NCBI GenBank assembly: GCA_002104945.1 | Contig: MCFH01000070.1 | Location: 171,111 to 235,110, forward strand | Direction: 5' to 3' | DNA: 64,000 bases | Source of the DNA: Piromyces finnis | Lineage: Eukaryota > Neocallimastigomycota > Neocallimastigomycetes > Neocallimastigales > Neocallimastigaceae | Shown here: piece by piece, positions 48,891-60,779 of the stretch | Layout: every line of letters begins with the position of its first letter | Position numbering within the stretch: the stretch's first letter is position 1 | Made by a program: the position numbers and the translations under genes | Notes under the pieces: generated by a model | The model's database searches: none | Told to the model about the DNA's origin: nothing | What the model saw: the letters and a program-made list of their open reading frames with translations, nothing else

Positions 48891-49795
48891 GATAATAAAT
48901 TCTAATTAAAAAATATTGAATATAAAATAAATACTAATAAAAATTATAAATATAACGTATATGGAAAAAATCTGTCTCTCTCTCTCTTCTTAAAAGTACT
49001 GGATAGTACAAAAATTGTTACGATGCTTTGTTTAAAGTTTCTTTTTTTTGAATTCTAGTTGTAAATTTTCTTTAAAAATTCTAGTTTTGGTTTGTTGTTA
49101 GTAAATTCGATTCGCTTTTTGACACTAAACTTGTTTGACTTTACTTTTCATTAAATATTTAAATTTGTAAAAATTTGAATCAAGAATGTCGACACCAGAA
49201 AGCTTGTGAATAGTATTTTTACATGATGTAGAGTGAATCAGTCTCTTACAAGAAACAATACAACAATAGCTACATGAATATAAAAGTACAATGCAAATGC
49301 TAAAGTTGACTACATTGGATTCTTACAAGAGAAGAGTAGTACTACATGAATACATGAATAAAAGAAAAAATACAGCAACAAAATGTATTACTCTTCTAAT
49401 TAAATACTATACAAACTTACCTGAAAAATCAAACATTCACTTATTCATCAAATACTTAAATTTGATGAATAAAATGTTTTTTAATCGCACAGTACCATGA
49501 GCTTAGTCCTAATAATTTTCCCTTGAAGACTAACCAAGCATCCATTGCGCAATGCTTGGATTTAATTCTTTCTACTCTCTCAGTACCATGAGCATGAGTA
49601 GACCCCCTTGAGAAATTACATTTATTAAATAAATGAAGGCACATTCCTAAGAGGGCACCAAGCATCCATTGCGCAATACTTGGATTTAATTCTTTCTACT
49701 CTCTCAGTACCATGAGCATGAGTAGACCCCCTTGAGAAACTACATTTATTAAATAAATGAAGGCACGTTCCCAAGAGGGAAATCATAGTAAATAG
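48891..49795 (-). promoter_or_regulatory. LINE 5' leader with probable internal promoter
   Basis: About 900 bp upstream of the LINE ORF. It holds a CT-dinucleotide stretch near 48972-48990. It also has imperfectly repeated pieces with CTTACAAGA and CTACATGAAT motifs (49240-49370) and a 124-bp monomer in two full copies plus a partial one. As LINEs carry internal promoters in their 5' leader, this is the expected place, but no promoter activity is shown by sequence alone. Confidence 0.6.
49533..49780 (-). repeat. 124-bp tandem monomers in the LINE 5' leader
   Basis: Two copies (49533-49656 and 49657-49780) differ at a handful of positions. A degenerate partial unit with CAGTACCATGAG lies just before them (about 49490-49532). 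Each unit contains a dyad: CCAAGC, a 4-base gap, the palindrome ATTGCGCAAT, then GCTTGG (ACTTGG in the second unit). Confidence 0.93.
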
Positions 49796-49905
49796 AGACT
49801 ATCAAAATTTTTGAAATATTTCTATTTTTCTGATATAATTATAGAACATTCAAATCTTTTGAAATTAGGGCATAAAGGGTGTAAATGATATAACTATGCA
49901 CGTAC
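49796..49905 (-). mobile_element. Old LINE copy, continuation beyond the inserted LINE
   Basis: From about 49830 to 49900 the sequence resembles the LINE ORF at 45450-45525 (shared CATTCAAATCTTTTGAAAT, then a decayed GGCATAAAG stretch). This is the upstream part of the same decayed copy as 43758-44115. About 0.9 kb of LINE sequence between the two pieces is absent. Confidence 0.65.
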
Positions 49906-50251
49906 TAACAATTCATATTAATCTTTTACTATAAAAAGATATTTTAATATTTCAAGTTTTTTTTTTAGACTTTGGTAATAAGTAATATTTTAAGATTGGA
50001 TATAATATTTTAATAAATATCTTTTCCAAATAATTTTTATTATATATCTTTCTGTTACTTTTATATATTCTAAATTAGTTTATGAATAGCAACATACAAC
50101 ATATATTTATTATTTAATTTTAATTAACAATACAATAAATATTTAATAATTACTTTAAAATAAGAATTTTTCCATAAAATTATATATAAAAAAATATTCA
50201 TCAACACTAAGAAAAAAATAATATACCTAATAACTAATTAAATTTTTTTAA
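49906..50251. other. Spacer before duplicated block B
   Basis: About 350 bp of AT-rich sequence without gene features, between the old LINE remnant and block B. Confidence 0.55.
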
Positions 50252-52530
50252 AGATAGTATTTTTTTTATTATTCGCCTTGTTGTTATATTAATTTAAAAA
50301 TAAAAGTAATTATGATACATATAAGTGGATTAATGAATAATGATAAAAAAATAATACAAATATATACATGAAAGTAAAGTAATTTATAGATTTTTAAAAA
50401 AAAAAACTAGATATATACTATATAAAATACATTTAATAATAATTTAAATATAAAATAATATAAATAAAATAAAATAAAAATAAAAAAAGATTTATTTTAT
50501 TAAATCTTTTAAGGCATCTTCAATTGGTTGATATCTTTCGGAATTAAGTTGTTCTAAGAGACATTCAAATGGATCGGTCTTATTACTGAGAACCATTTTT
50601 ATGATTGCTGGACTGAATCCACTAACTAATGCTACCCCTAATTCATTTTCTTTAACCGGGATAGTTCCAGTTCGACTATTGATATTCCAAAAAACTAATC
50701 TTGGAATTAAATATCCTTTGCTTTTGAATTTTCTTTTCATTATTGAGAAGAAAGCTTCTCGTTGACTACGTTGATAGCTGCCAAAATCAACCATTGAATC
50801 AAATTCCATATCTGAAAGAATAAGAATGTTAGAAGGAAGTTCTTCTTGAGGTAATTGATTATCAACAGCAAAATCTAAAATCAAATTGAAAACAGCTTCC
50901 AAATTAGTATTACTACAATAACAATGATTATTAATAATTCTTAATTTATCTTTCAAGGTATTTGCACCACTGAGATCAACAAGACTAGGACTTGAACTAA
51001 AAGTAATATATTTGTCTTTATATCTTCCAGAACTTCTTTCAGCAAAGTATACAGCTAATGAGAATGCAACTTGCATACAAGTTACTGATGAGTTTGGAGA
51101 AGCATTGCAGCACATACTACCGGAACTATCAGCAACACAAATAGTGTTTCCATTTCCATTTACATAATCCGGTAATCCTTTCCATAGTTCTTCCAAAGTA
51201 TCATCTACGTTGTTAGATGAACCATACTTATTTACAATGTCATGAGGGAATAAGACTTGAGAATTAATTTTAGTTTCACCCTTTTTCAACTTTTCGAGGA
51301 ATTCTTTTCTTCTTATAGTATCGTTTTTGAGGAAAGCCTTATTATAAATGAGATTTGCTCTTGAAGGAACAGCAGAATAATTGATTTCACTCCATTTCTT
51401 TGCGCTCATTGAAACTTCCACTACCTTTAAGAATGATCTCATTTGAGAAAGCATCTTTCTATATTTCTTATCATTATATTTAAATTCATTAATTAGTAAT
51501 CTTGCCAATTGTCTAGTTGTTTTTGAAGAGGTATTTATGGAAGGCATCCATTTAGCGCAAAGTGAAATAGGTTTGTTTTCACTCATATTCTTTTTATCTT
51601 CTTCGAGTTGATCCTTGATAACTTTGAAAACTTCAGATTTTAATTGACCTTTTAATAAAGCAAATAAATCATCCCAACGACCATATTCAGGAATCAAACT
51701 TAATAAAGCACGAACAATTTCTGGATGATTTTTTTCTAAATAATCTAAACAAATTCTGAAAAGTCTTCTTTCACCAACACCGCTTCTACAATCTCTAGCA
51801 TAAAACAACCATTTAACAGCTAACATATTTTCTTCATTAAAAGCCTTAATATATTTTTCTATGATTTGACTTTCATCCATATTTCTCATGGAAGAGATAG
51901 CAAAATTAATATCCAATAAATCTTTTCCAGAAGTTTTGTAACCAATAGCACCATTTTCGGTGTATGAAAGATTATTATTATCGATAGTAGCGATAGTAGC
52001 CATCATTTTAATTATTTTCAAAAATCAAAATTAAAATCAAAATTAAAATCGAAATATAAATCAAAATCAAAATCAAAATCAAAATAGGATTAACAAAATG
52101 ATTTTTTTTTTTATTTTAAGTTATATTAGAATATAAAATTTATTTGATTTCTTTTTATTTAAAATGAAACCAAAAATTATTTGAATAATTTTAAAATAAT
52201 TAAAACCTTTTTAAAAGTGATAAAAAATATAAGAAAGAATTGTTTTTTTATTGTTTATTTATAATAAAATATAAATAAGCAAATAAACTAATAATTTGAT
52301 GTATTTTAAAATATTTTGAAAGAAATTTTCATTATTTATATACTTTTTTTTTCTTAGCTATAATGTAATAATTATTATAATTAGAAAATGTGTAATATAC
52401 ATTTAAAGTTTTTTTTTTTGATAAAAAATTATAAAATGATCAAGTATAAAATTTTTTTAAAAATTTTTTTGCTTAACCATATAAATGTGGTAAAACCAAA
52501 AAAAAAAAAAAAAAAAATGCATGTACCACA
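50252..52530 (-). repeat. Segmental duplication block B (direct repeat of 40685-42963)
   Basis: Second copy of the 2.28-kb DUF2828 block in the same orientation. Similarity starts at AGATAGTA and ends at GTACCAC, after a longer A run than in block A. Beyond these points the two flanks are unrelated. Confidence 0.95.
50492..52021 (-). CDS. DUF2828-type VWA protein, copy B
   Basis: Encodes the same 509-aa protein as copy A, with no amino-acid difference and no indel. It has the same DUF2828 N-terminal helical signature and VWA MIDAS (DSSGS, Thr loop, Asp). The upstream AAAATC hexamer repeat and about 500 bp of leader are also shared, so both copies may be expressed from the same kind of promoter. 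Identity over the whole CDS points to a very recent duplication or ongoing gene conversion. Confidence 0.85.
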   Translation of the reverse strand: MKIIKMMATIATIDNNNLSYTENGAIGYKTSGKDLLDINFAISSMRNMDESQIIEKYIKAFNEENMLAVKWLFYARDCRSGVGERRLFRICLDYLEKNHPEIVRALLSLIPEYGRWDDLFALLKGQLKSEVFKVIKDQLEEDKKNMSENKPISLCAKWMPSINTSSKTTRQLARLLINEFKYNDKKYRKMLSQMRSFLKVVEVSMSAKKWSEINYSAVPSRANLIYNKAFLKNDTIRRKEFLEKLKKGETKINSQVLFPHDIVNKYGSSNNVDDTLEELWKGLPDYVNGNGNTICVADSSGSMCCNASPNSSVTCMQVAFSLAVYFAERSSGRYKDKYITFSSSPSLVDLSGANTLKDKLRIINNHCYCSNTNLEAVFNLILDFAVDNQLPQEELPSNILILSDMEFDSMVDFGSYQRSQREAFFSIMKRKFKSKGYLIPRLVFWNINSRTGTIPVKENELGVALVSGFSPAIIKMVLSNKTDPFECLLEQLNSERYQPIEDALKDLIK

Positions 52531-53389
<859 letters not shown>

Positions 53390-54428
53390 ATGGATTATGG
53401 CAAATATAGTGACAATAACATATATGACATTATAGATGTAAGCGATAGTGAAGATGATATTTGGGGAGAAAATTCAAGTGAAAGTGAAAACAGCTATTTA
53501 GACGAGCGAACATGCTATAATTCGAGATTCATTAACGGTTATAGTAATAACTCTAACAATTCTGATTTGACATCTCAAAATGGAAGTTCTTCATATTATC
53601 AAGATAATGATCAGATACATAATATTGATAAGGATTATACTAAATCAGTAATCTTGATAATCAATTTTCAAATAATGGTGAAAATCATGTAGAAAAATCA
53701 AGTGGAGACGAAGAAGAAGATATAAGAAAAGAGAAAGAAAAAGATATTCAAAACACAACAATATATTTAGTTATTTCTGGCTCCGAAGATTTGAAATTTA
53801 ATAATTTTAATATTATATCAGAAAAATCAAAAAATAATATTAAAATTTTGAAACAAGATTTGGTACTAATTTCGTCTAAAAATAATAAAATTATGAGAAA
53901 TAAAAGTGAATCGATATTGAAGGTTGATGAATTTAATAATTCTTTTAAAGATAAAAGTATTTTTTTATTTATAGCAAATATTGAATTGGAAAATGATGAA
54001 GATTGGATTAAAATTGAGTTTGACTATAATAAAGAAATATTCCAATCAAAGTCAAGTATAAGTATAAAAAGGTATCAACAAAAATTTGTTTATTCAATGT
54101 CTTATATAGTTATTGATAAAAATAAAGGAATAATAAAAAAAATGTGTAATAAATTTAAGAATAATAATGAATCCAAGAATTTTATAATAAATAAGTATGG
54201 TCTTTCAAATATGCAGAAATTTATTATTTATAAAGAGTATTTGATTAGAGAAAAATTGGATCTTTTAGTTCTATATTTATTGGAAGAAAGTAAAGCTACC
54301 ATTATTGATCAGAAAAAAATAGATTTTGAATATGTATTAATTTATATTGAAACTTTATTATATAATGAATCTCTATTAATAATTTATCAAAAGAAGTAAA
54401 AGAATTATTAAATAATATTTTATCAAGT

Positions 54429-56666
54429 TTGATAAAAAAAAATGAAATTAGAATAAGAAAAGATATAAATATAAATATAAATCCTTATAAAAAGATTATA
54501 GATAAATTCGATTTATATAATAGTGATGATATTAATCGCGAAAACATACTCTTCTTTTTATTAATATATAATCAAATTTATCATATAAAGAATTTTAATG
54601 ACATTTACGTTAAAATACAAAAGAAGAAAGAAATTTTGAATTTTATTAGAAAGAATAAAAATATATTTTCGAATTTAAAATGTGAAAATTTAAAAATGAT
54701 CTATGAAAAAGCTAATAAAGAAGAAACCTCAATAAATGATGTATTGATCTTAGCTTCTAATAGTAATGAATATATTTCGTTCTTCTGTTCTGTAAAAAAG
54801 GATATTATAAATAAGTGTGTAAAAATAAAATTCGATAAAATACCAGAATTAGATGGTAAAACTAATATTAAATTATTAGAATCGTTTATTAATGAATTAA
54901 TTGAAATGAATGTACAACTGGAAAAGAGTGACTATGATACTATCGAAAGAAAATTTTTAATGCTAATTAATGTATTGAAAACAAAGGAGGAAGATTATAA
55001 TAAATTAAATGAATTAAAAAATATTATATTAAAATATGACGATACGAATATTCCATTATTTAAAAAGATTTTAGAAAAAGTATATAATGCACTTCATGAT
55101 TTAGGAAAATCATTAATTGAAAAACATAAATGGAATAATATAGAAATACTTAATTATTTACAAGAAGATGTTAAAGTATCATATAAAGAACATAAGAGTG
55201 ATCCCAGAATTGCTTCTCTTATAAAATTTATTAATTTAGATGAAATTAATGAAGATTTCTGTAAAAAATTTATTGGCAATATTAATGATCCATATGATTA
55301 TAAAAAACAATTTAATAAAAATTATAATGTTTTTATTTCATCTTTAGTAAAGAATGCTAAAACGTACAATCATTTAACAAAATTATATAAAATTTTTAAT
55401 ATTGAATCAATTCCAAGACAAAGTGAAGATATCATTAAAAATCTAGTAGATATTTTTGGGAAAGATTTGGAAAGAAATGGTATGGAATTCTGTGAGATTG
55501 AAATTATTATATATACTTTATATAAATTAGTTTCTGATAATAGGGATTATTGTGCTAAAAGTATTATAAAAAATACTAAAAATGTTTTAAATGAACGTGA
55601 AGTAAATCATTTATTTTTATTTATTATAGATAACTTTTCAGATGATATAAGTGAAAGCTTATGTGAAAAGTTGATTATAAATATCAATGATATGTCCGAT
55701 AATAAGGTAATAGAAACTTTGAAACAAACTAAATCAGAAAAGATTAAAATAAAAATTATAGAAAAGTTAGAAAGCAAAGTAATTAAAGAGGAAGATGTTT
55801 TTAATGTTGGTTTAACTGATGAATTAGAATTGTTACAAAATATTATTAAATTAAATGATTTACAAAAAGATAATAAGAATTTTATAAATGTTTCTTATAT
55901 TAAGAAAACTAGAGAAGTTGTTAATAATATTATTAAAAAATTGAGAAATTTAGAATTTTGTATGAATCAAATAGAATCAATGTATAATCTCTATGAAAAA
56001 GAAATCGATAAAAATAGGAATTTATTACAAGATAGATTTCAAATATTGTCATTTGGGGATATAGAAAATATAACTACTCTCTATGAAAGAACTGTTAATA
56101 CAATGAATTATTGTATTACTAAGAGTAGAGAAATTGATGAAATTATTAATGTTTTTTCAAATTATTATCCAAATGAAAAACATGATATAATTGATAATTA
56201 TAAAGAATTGAAAAAGCAAATTATTAATAATCCAATTTGTGATTTTCCAGATGATGGAAGATTAGAAATATACAATTTTAAAAATATATATCATGAAGCT
56301 CATCAAATTACAAAATTCAAAAACTCAAAAATATTTATTATAATTAATGAAATCAAAAAGAAAGAGTTTGAAGGTTATAATGATGAAATTTTCATTTTTG
56401 AAGAAACAAAAAATGAATTTCTAAATTTAAAAGTGTTATTCAATTCAAAAACTGAAAATAAAATAAAATTAGATTTATTAGAAAGTATTATTAAAGATAT
56501 AGAAAAAAGCGAAGTAGAGAAAGAAGTAAATATTTTACTTGATATTCTTGATATAGAGAAAACTCAAGAAAATAGAGTTATTGAAAAACTGTCACTTTTA
56601 AAAAATAAAGATAGTAATATTCGTTATTATGAAAATATTATTTACTTTTGGAAGATTTCAAATTAA
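54429..56666 (+). pseudogene. RNF213-like locus, open segment 1 (helical region)
   Basis: 745 codons without a stop, rich in Lys, Asn, Ile and Glu, with long predicted helices and no recognised catalytic motif. The frame upstream (ending at 54399) and the next one (from 56648) both continue the same kind of sequence with overlaps, so the ends are frameshifts rather than true start and stop. It probably corresponds to the N-terminal stalk of RNF213-type proteins. Confidence 0.6.
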
Positions 56667-57926
56667 ATGGTGAAAATTTAAGAGCAATATTTAGAGAAAA
56701 CAAAACTAATTTAGAAAATTATTCATCATTATATGATTTAATAAAAATAAATGATTCCTTGAATTTATTAAATTTAAATATATTGGATTTAAATTCCAAT
56801 GATAGTATAATAGCACTTGAAGTGATGGACAAGATGTATGAAGAACCAAAATTAATGGAATTTATAAAAGATAAACAAATATGTGATGTTCATTCCATGG
56901 GTGAATTTATTGATGATTCTGAAGATAATTATTTAACATATAATGATATTGATCAATTAGAAACTTGTATTGAATTCCAAAAAGAATTAACAAAAAAAAG
57001 TAAAAAAAAAAGTGAAAAAGAGTTTTAGATATATTTATTGATATTATAAAATCCAATTCACATTATCATGATATTGGACTTAAATTTGAGAATTCTAGTG
57101 GAAAGTTTTCTGATTTTAACGAATTATTTACAAATCATTTGAATCCAAATGAATTAAATAAAGCTCATATAAAAAGTATTTATAATGATAGTAAATAGAT
57201 TTAAAAATAATTATCCAGAATATAAATGTGAAGTTTCTTATAAAAATAATGGTAAATATGTTATAAAAAATTATGATGAATTATCAGAATTAAGAACAAT
57301 AGCATTATTAAAAAAGGGCGAGGTTTATGATGAATTTGCAAATATTATTACTAATATACAAGATATATTAAAGCTATTAAAAACTATATCTTCAAAGGGT
57401 TATTTTGAGGATATTGAATACACTATTGATATTAAAAATGGAAATGCTCTTGCTTCAAAATCAAAATATAATGATAAAAATGAAACTTTGACCGAAGTTA
57501 TTAATGAATTAAATTAATTCTTAATCATCAAAAAATATAATTAAAAATAAATATCAGTCAGACTATATTAGTACAATAGTTCATGGTAGACAATTTAGAT
57601 TTATATATGATTATATTAAAAATAATAGAAGAAATAGAAACAATAGTTTATTGAAAATTTTTCAAAATTGAAAATGAAGATAAAAGTAAAAGTATAGATG
57701 ATGAAATTAGAGATAATATTTTAAAATATATTACTGGTAATTTAATTAAGAATTTTGAAACAAACATTCTAATAAATAAAAATAAACTATCATTAAACCA
57801 AATGTTTGATGATGATATTACATATCTAAATAAATTATTTAAAGCTAATAATAAAAGTTATGAAACAATATTTAAAAAAGCCAATGATAAACATGGTGAA
57901 AAAAAAAGGGGTATTTATAGTCATTC

Positions 57927-58418
57927 ATGTTCTTTAAAAAATATAGAAAAAATACAATACATTGTTCATTAAGTTTAACAGGTGGATTTCCTATTGCTCA
58001 AACTGTCATATATTGTTATAATGATACAACTGAAGATGAAATAATATCATTTCTTTATAGATGTATTAAATGCGATCAAAATATTTTATTTATTTTAATT
58101 AAGCCTGAAAATTTAAGTCGTAGAAAGAAAAGCATATTAATCGAATTACTTAAAGAACTTTATTCTAGTGATCCAAAAAAAATGGTTTCGTGCTTACTTT
58201 TTATTTATACAGAAGGAAATAAAACAGATGAAGCTATTATAGAAATTAAAAAATTACCATATCATAAATATTATGATTATAAATTAATGAAAAGAAGGTT
58301 GTTTTCCAATGTAATTGTATATTCTAGTAGTATTTCCGGTTTAGGAAAGTCCACTTTAATTAAAAATGATTTCAAAAATAAAATCCTAAATATACATATG
58401 TTATTTCCCTTTAGGTGA
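57927..58418 (+). pseudogene. RNF213-like locus, segment with P-loop-like motif
   Basis: Open piece with KYRKNTIHCSLSLTGGFPIAQTVIYC, which resembles the start of an RNF213 AAA module. It ends with YSSSISGLGKSTLIKN, a Walker A-like loop. The frame is lost near 58418 just after the motif. Confidence 0.55.
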
Positions 58419-59571
58419 TAATATAAATAAGAGGACATTATTAATAGATTATTAAAATATAGTGGTCAAAGAATTGCATTACATATAGATTTATATTACA
58501 GTGAACAATTAGAAGTATTAAGGGAATTTTTGTATGAATTTTTAATATTAAAATGTTATTCTGTTAATGAAAAGAAAATTTATTATAGTAAGTGAAATAG
58601 TAATTAAAGTCGAAATCCCAAATGGTAATATAGATTTAAAGTATTGTTTCCAATATTATCATTTTTCCAGAATATTACACATAACTTCTAAATCTATGCC
58701 ACAATTAATCATTTCTTCAAGAATAGAACAAAATATTCAAATTGTTTGTAATTATTTAAATAATATTAATAATATTAATAAATATGATATATATATTCCA
58801 AATAAAATAACAAAACACCACAAAGTATTAAAATAAAACAGATGAGTAATAAAGAATGCTCCAATATTATTTTTTCATATTTAAGAAAAGAACCAAATTA
58901 TTATCAAGTTCAGTCTTTCATTAATATACTTGCTGAACAATTAATACTTCTTTCTAAATCTTATCATTTTAAATATTGATCAGTTATTTGATTATAATCG
59001 TATTTTTAAACAATCCATATTTATATACTTTTAGAAAATTTTTGTTGATTCATTGACTAAAGTAAATAGAACAATTCATAACATCTACATATAATGATAT
59101 TATTAAAGATCAAGAATTAACCCACAATCAACAAAAAGGAGATATTAAAATTGAAGATGCAAAGGAAAAGGCTGCATTATATTTAACAAACAAAAAAATA
59201 TTTCAATTTGAAAAAATAAGACCAAGCTTAGTGTTAATCAATGAAGACGGTCAATCTGTTTCTATTATAAGACTACTAATAATAACCAAAGAGATGATAA
59301 TGAAGTTGGTCATTTAATGGCTGTTTATCACCTTGATTATACCACCAAAAGAGGAAATCTTATTGATTATAATAATTTAAAACCAAGAGATTTTTTAATT
59401 GAACTTAAAAAAGTTTTAAATCTTTTAAACCCAATTGATGAAATGGATAAAGAAAGCCCAAGAGAATTTAATAAGAAAAAATTAGAAAATTTAAGTGATA
59501 TTGTAAAATCTTATGTATTTACAGCTGATAATTTATGAAATTAATCTTAATATCTTTATTTCTTAGAACTG

Positions 59572-59935
59572 ATATTCCAGTAGTTTTAATGGGCGAAACA
59601 GGCTGTGGAAAAACATCTTTAATAAAAATAATAGCAAGTTTAAAATCTATTCCAATGTATACATTTAAATATTCATGCTGGTACAGAAGACGATGATATT
59701 ATTCAATTCATAAGAAATAACAATTTATTTAATGATATTAGTAAAAATAAAGATAATGAGGAGAAAACGGATATGGTTTGGATATTTTTTTTGATGAAAT
59801 AAATACTTGTAATTCATTATGTTTAATTACTGAAATTATGTTAAAGCATTCTTGTAAGGGAGAAAGTATCAGAGAAAACGTAAAATTTATTGCTGCATGC
59901 AATCCTTATAGAGTAGATGTTAGTTAAAAGAGAAA
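59572..59935 (+). pseudogene. RNF213-like locus, AAA module with GETGCGKT Walker A
   Basis: Reads IPVVLMGETGCGKTSLIKI (Walker A at 59592-59615). After a frame break near 59660-59700 it continues with GLDIFFDEINT (Walker B, about 59780-59812) and ENVKFIAACNPYR. The motif pair is typical of the catalytically active third AAA module of RNF213. The break between Walker A and B would abolish this ATPase unless corrected. Confidence 0.7.
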
Positions 59936-60236
59936 TTCCTGGGTTATTAGATGAAAAATATATTGTGAGTAATCTTGTTTACAGTGTTAATCCTTTACCT
60001 CATTCTCTTCTTAATTTTGTTTTTGATTTTGGTTCACCCAAATGATAAAAGATATTAGAAAGTATATATCAAATATCACCTATGAATTCTTCAAAGAAAT
60101 ATTAAAATAGGTATATTTTTAAATAAAATACATACAATTGCAGAAGATTCAATTTTTGAAGCTCATAAATATATAAGAGATAATTTTGATATTTCATCAG
60201 TTAGTTTAAGAGAAATTAGAAGATTAAGTATTCTAT

Positions 60237-60779
60237 TTGAATGGTTTTGTAATAAATTTATTAAAAAATAAATTTATAATTAAAAATTTTAAAGAAATGT
60301 TAGATGATGAAAAAAGATACATTTATTCCTTAAATTTAAGTATATACCTATGTTATTATATAAGATTGTTTGATAAAAATAAAAGAATAATATTTATAAA
60401 AAAAATGGAAAGATCATTTAAAAATGAAATTAAATTTGAAGATATTCCAAAGAAAATAGAAAATGAAATTGCAACTGCTGTAAAATTGGATAAAGGTATT
60501 GCTAGAAATAAAGCTTTATTAGAAAACTTGTTTGCTATCTTCGTTTGTTTAAACACAAAGATACCTTTATTTATAATAGGAAAACCTGGTTGCAGTAAAT
60601 CATTAAGTGCACAATTAATTTTTAAATCAATGAATGGAAAAAATTCATCTCATGAATTTTTTAGAGAGTTCCCAAAGGTATACACAAAATCTTATCAAGG
60701 CTCACGTACAAGTACTTCACAAGGTATTTTGAAAATATTTGAAAAAGCAAGAAAGTCACTGGAAAAAAAATACTTCTAA
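60237..60779 (+). pseudogene. RNF213-like locus, AAA module Walker A segment
   Basis: 180 open codons with KIPLFIIGKPGCSKSLSAQLIFKSM (Walker A 60579-60602) and the downstream KSYQGSRTSTSQGI typical of RNF213 module 4. Its stop at 60779 follows an A8 run (60763-60770). Shifting one base there joins it smoothly to the Walker B segment in the next frame. Confidence 0.75.

Larger units (their letters stand above)
44116..49795 (-). mobile_element. Full-length LINE (APE-type non-LTR retrotransposon)
   Basis: Minus-strand element of about 5.7 kb. It has a poly-A tail (48 T at 44116-44163), a 3' UTR of about 240 bp, a single 1495-codon ORF and a 5' leader of about 900 bp with 124-bp tandem monomers. 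The 5' boundary is placed where the monomers end (about 49780-49795) and is uncertain by some tens of bases. No target-site duplication was resolved. It lies within an older copy of the same family and between the two DUF2828 blocks. The intact ORF suggests a young, possibly active element. Confidence 0.9.

Noticed and set aside
49291-49500. 69-codon open frame in the LINE leader
   Set aside because: Antisense to the element and made of degenerate repeats; no supporting feature.
54429-56666. A separate intact gene of 745 codons
   Set aside because: Neighbouring frames continue the same protein on both sides with short overlaps, so it is a piece of the broken RNF213-like locus.
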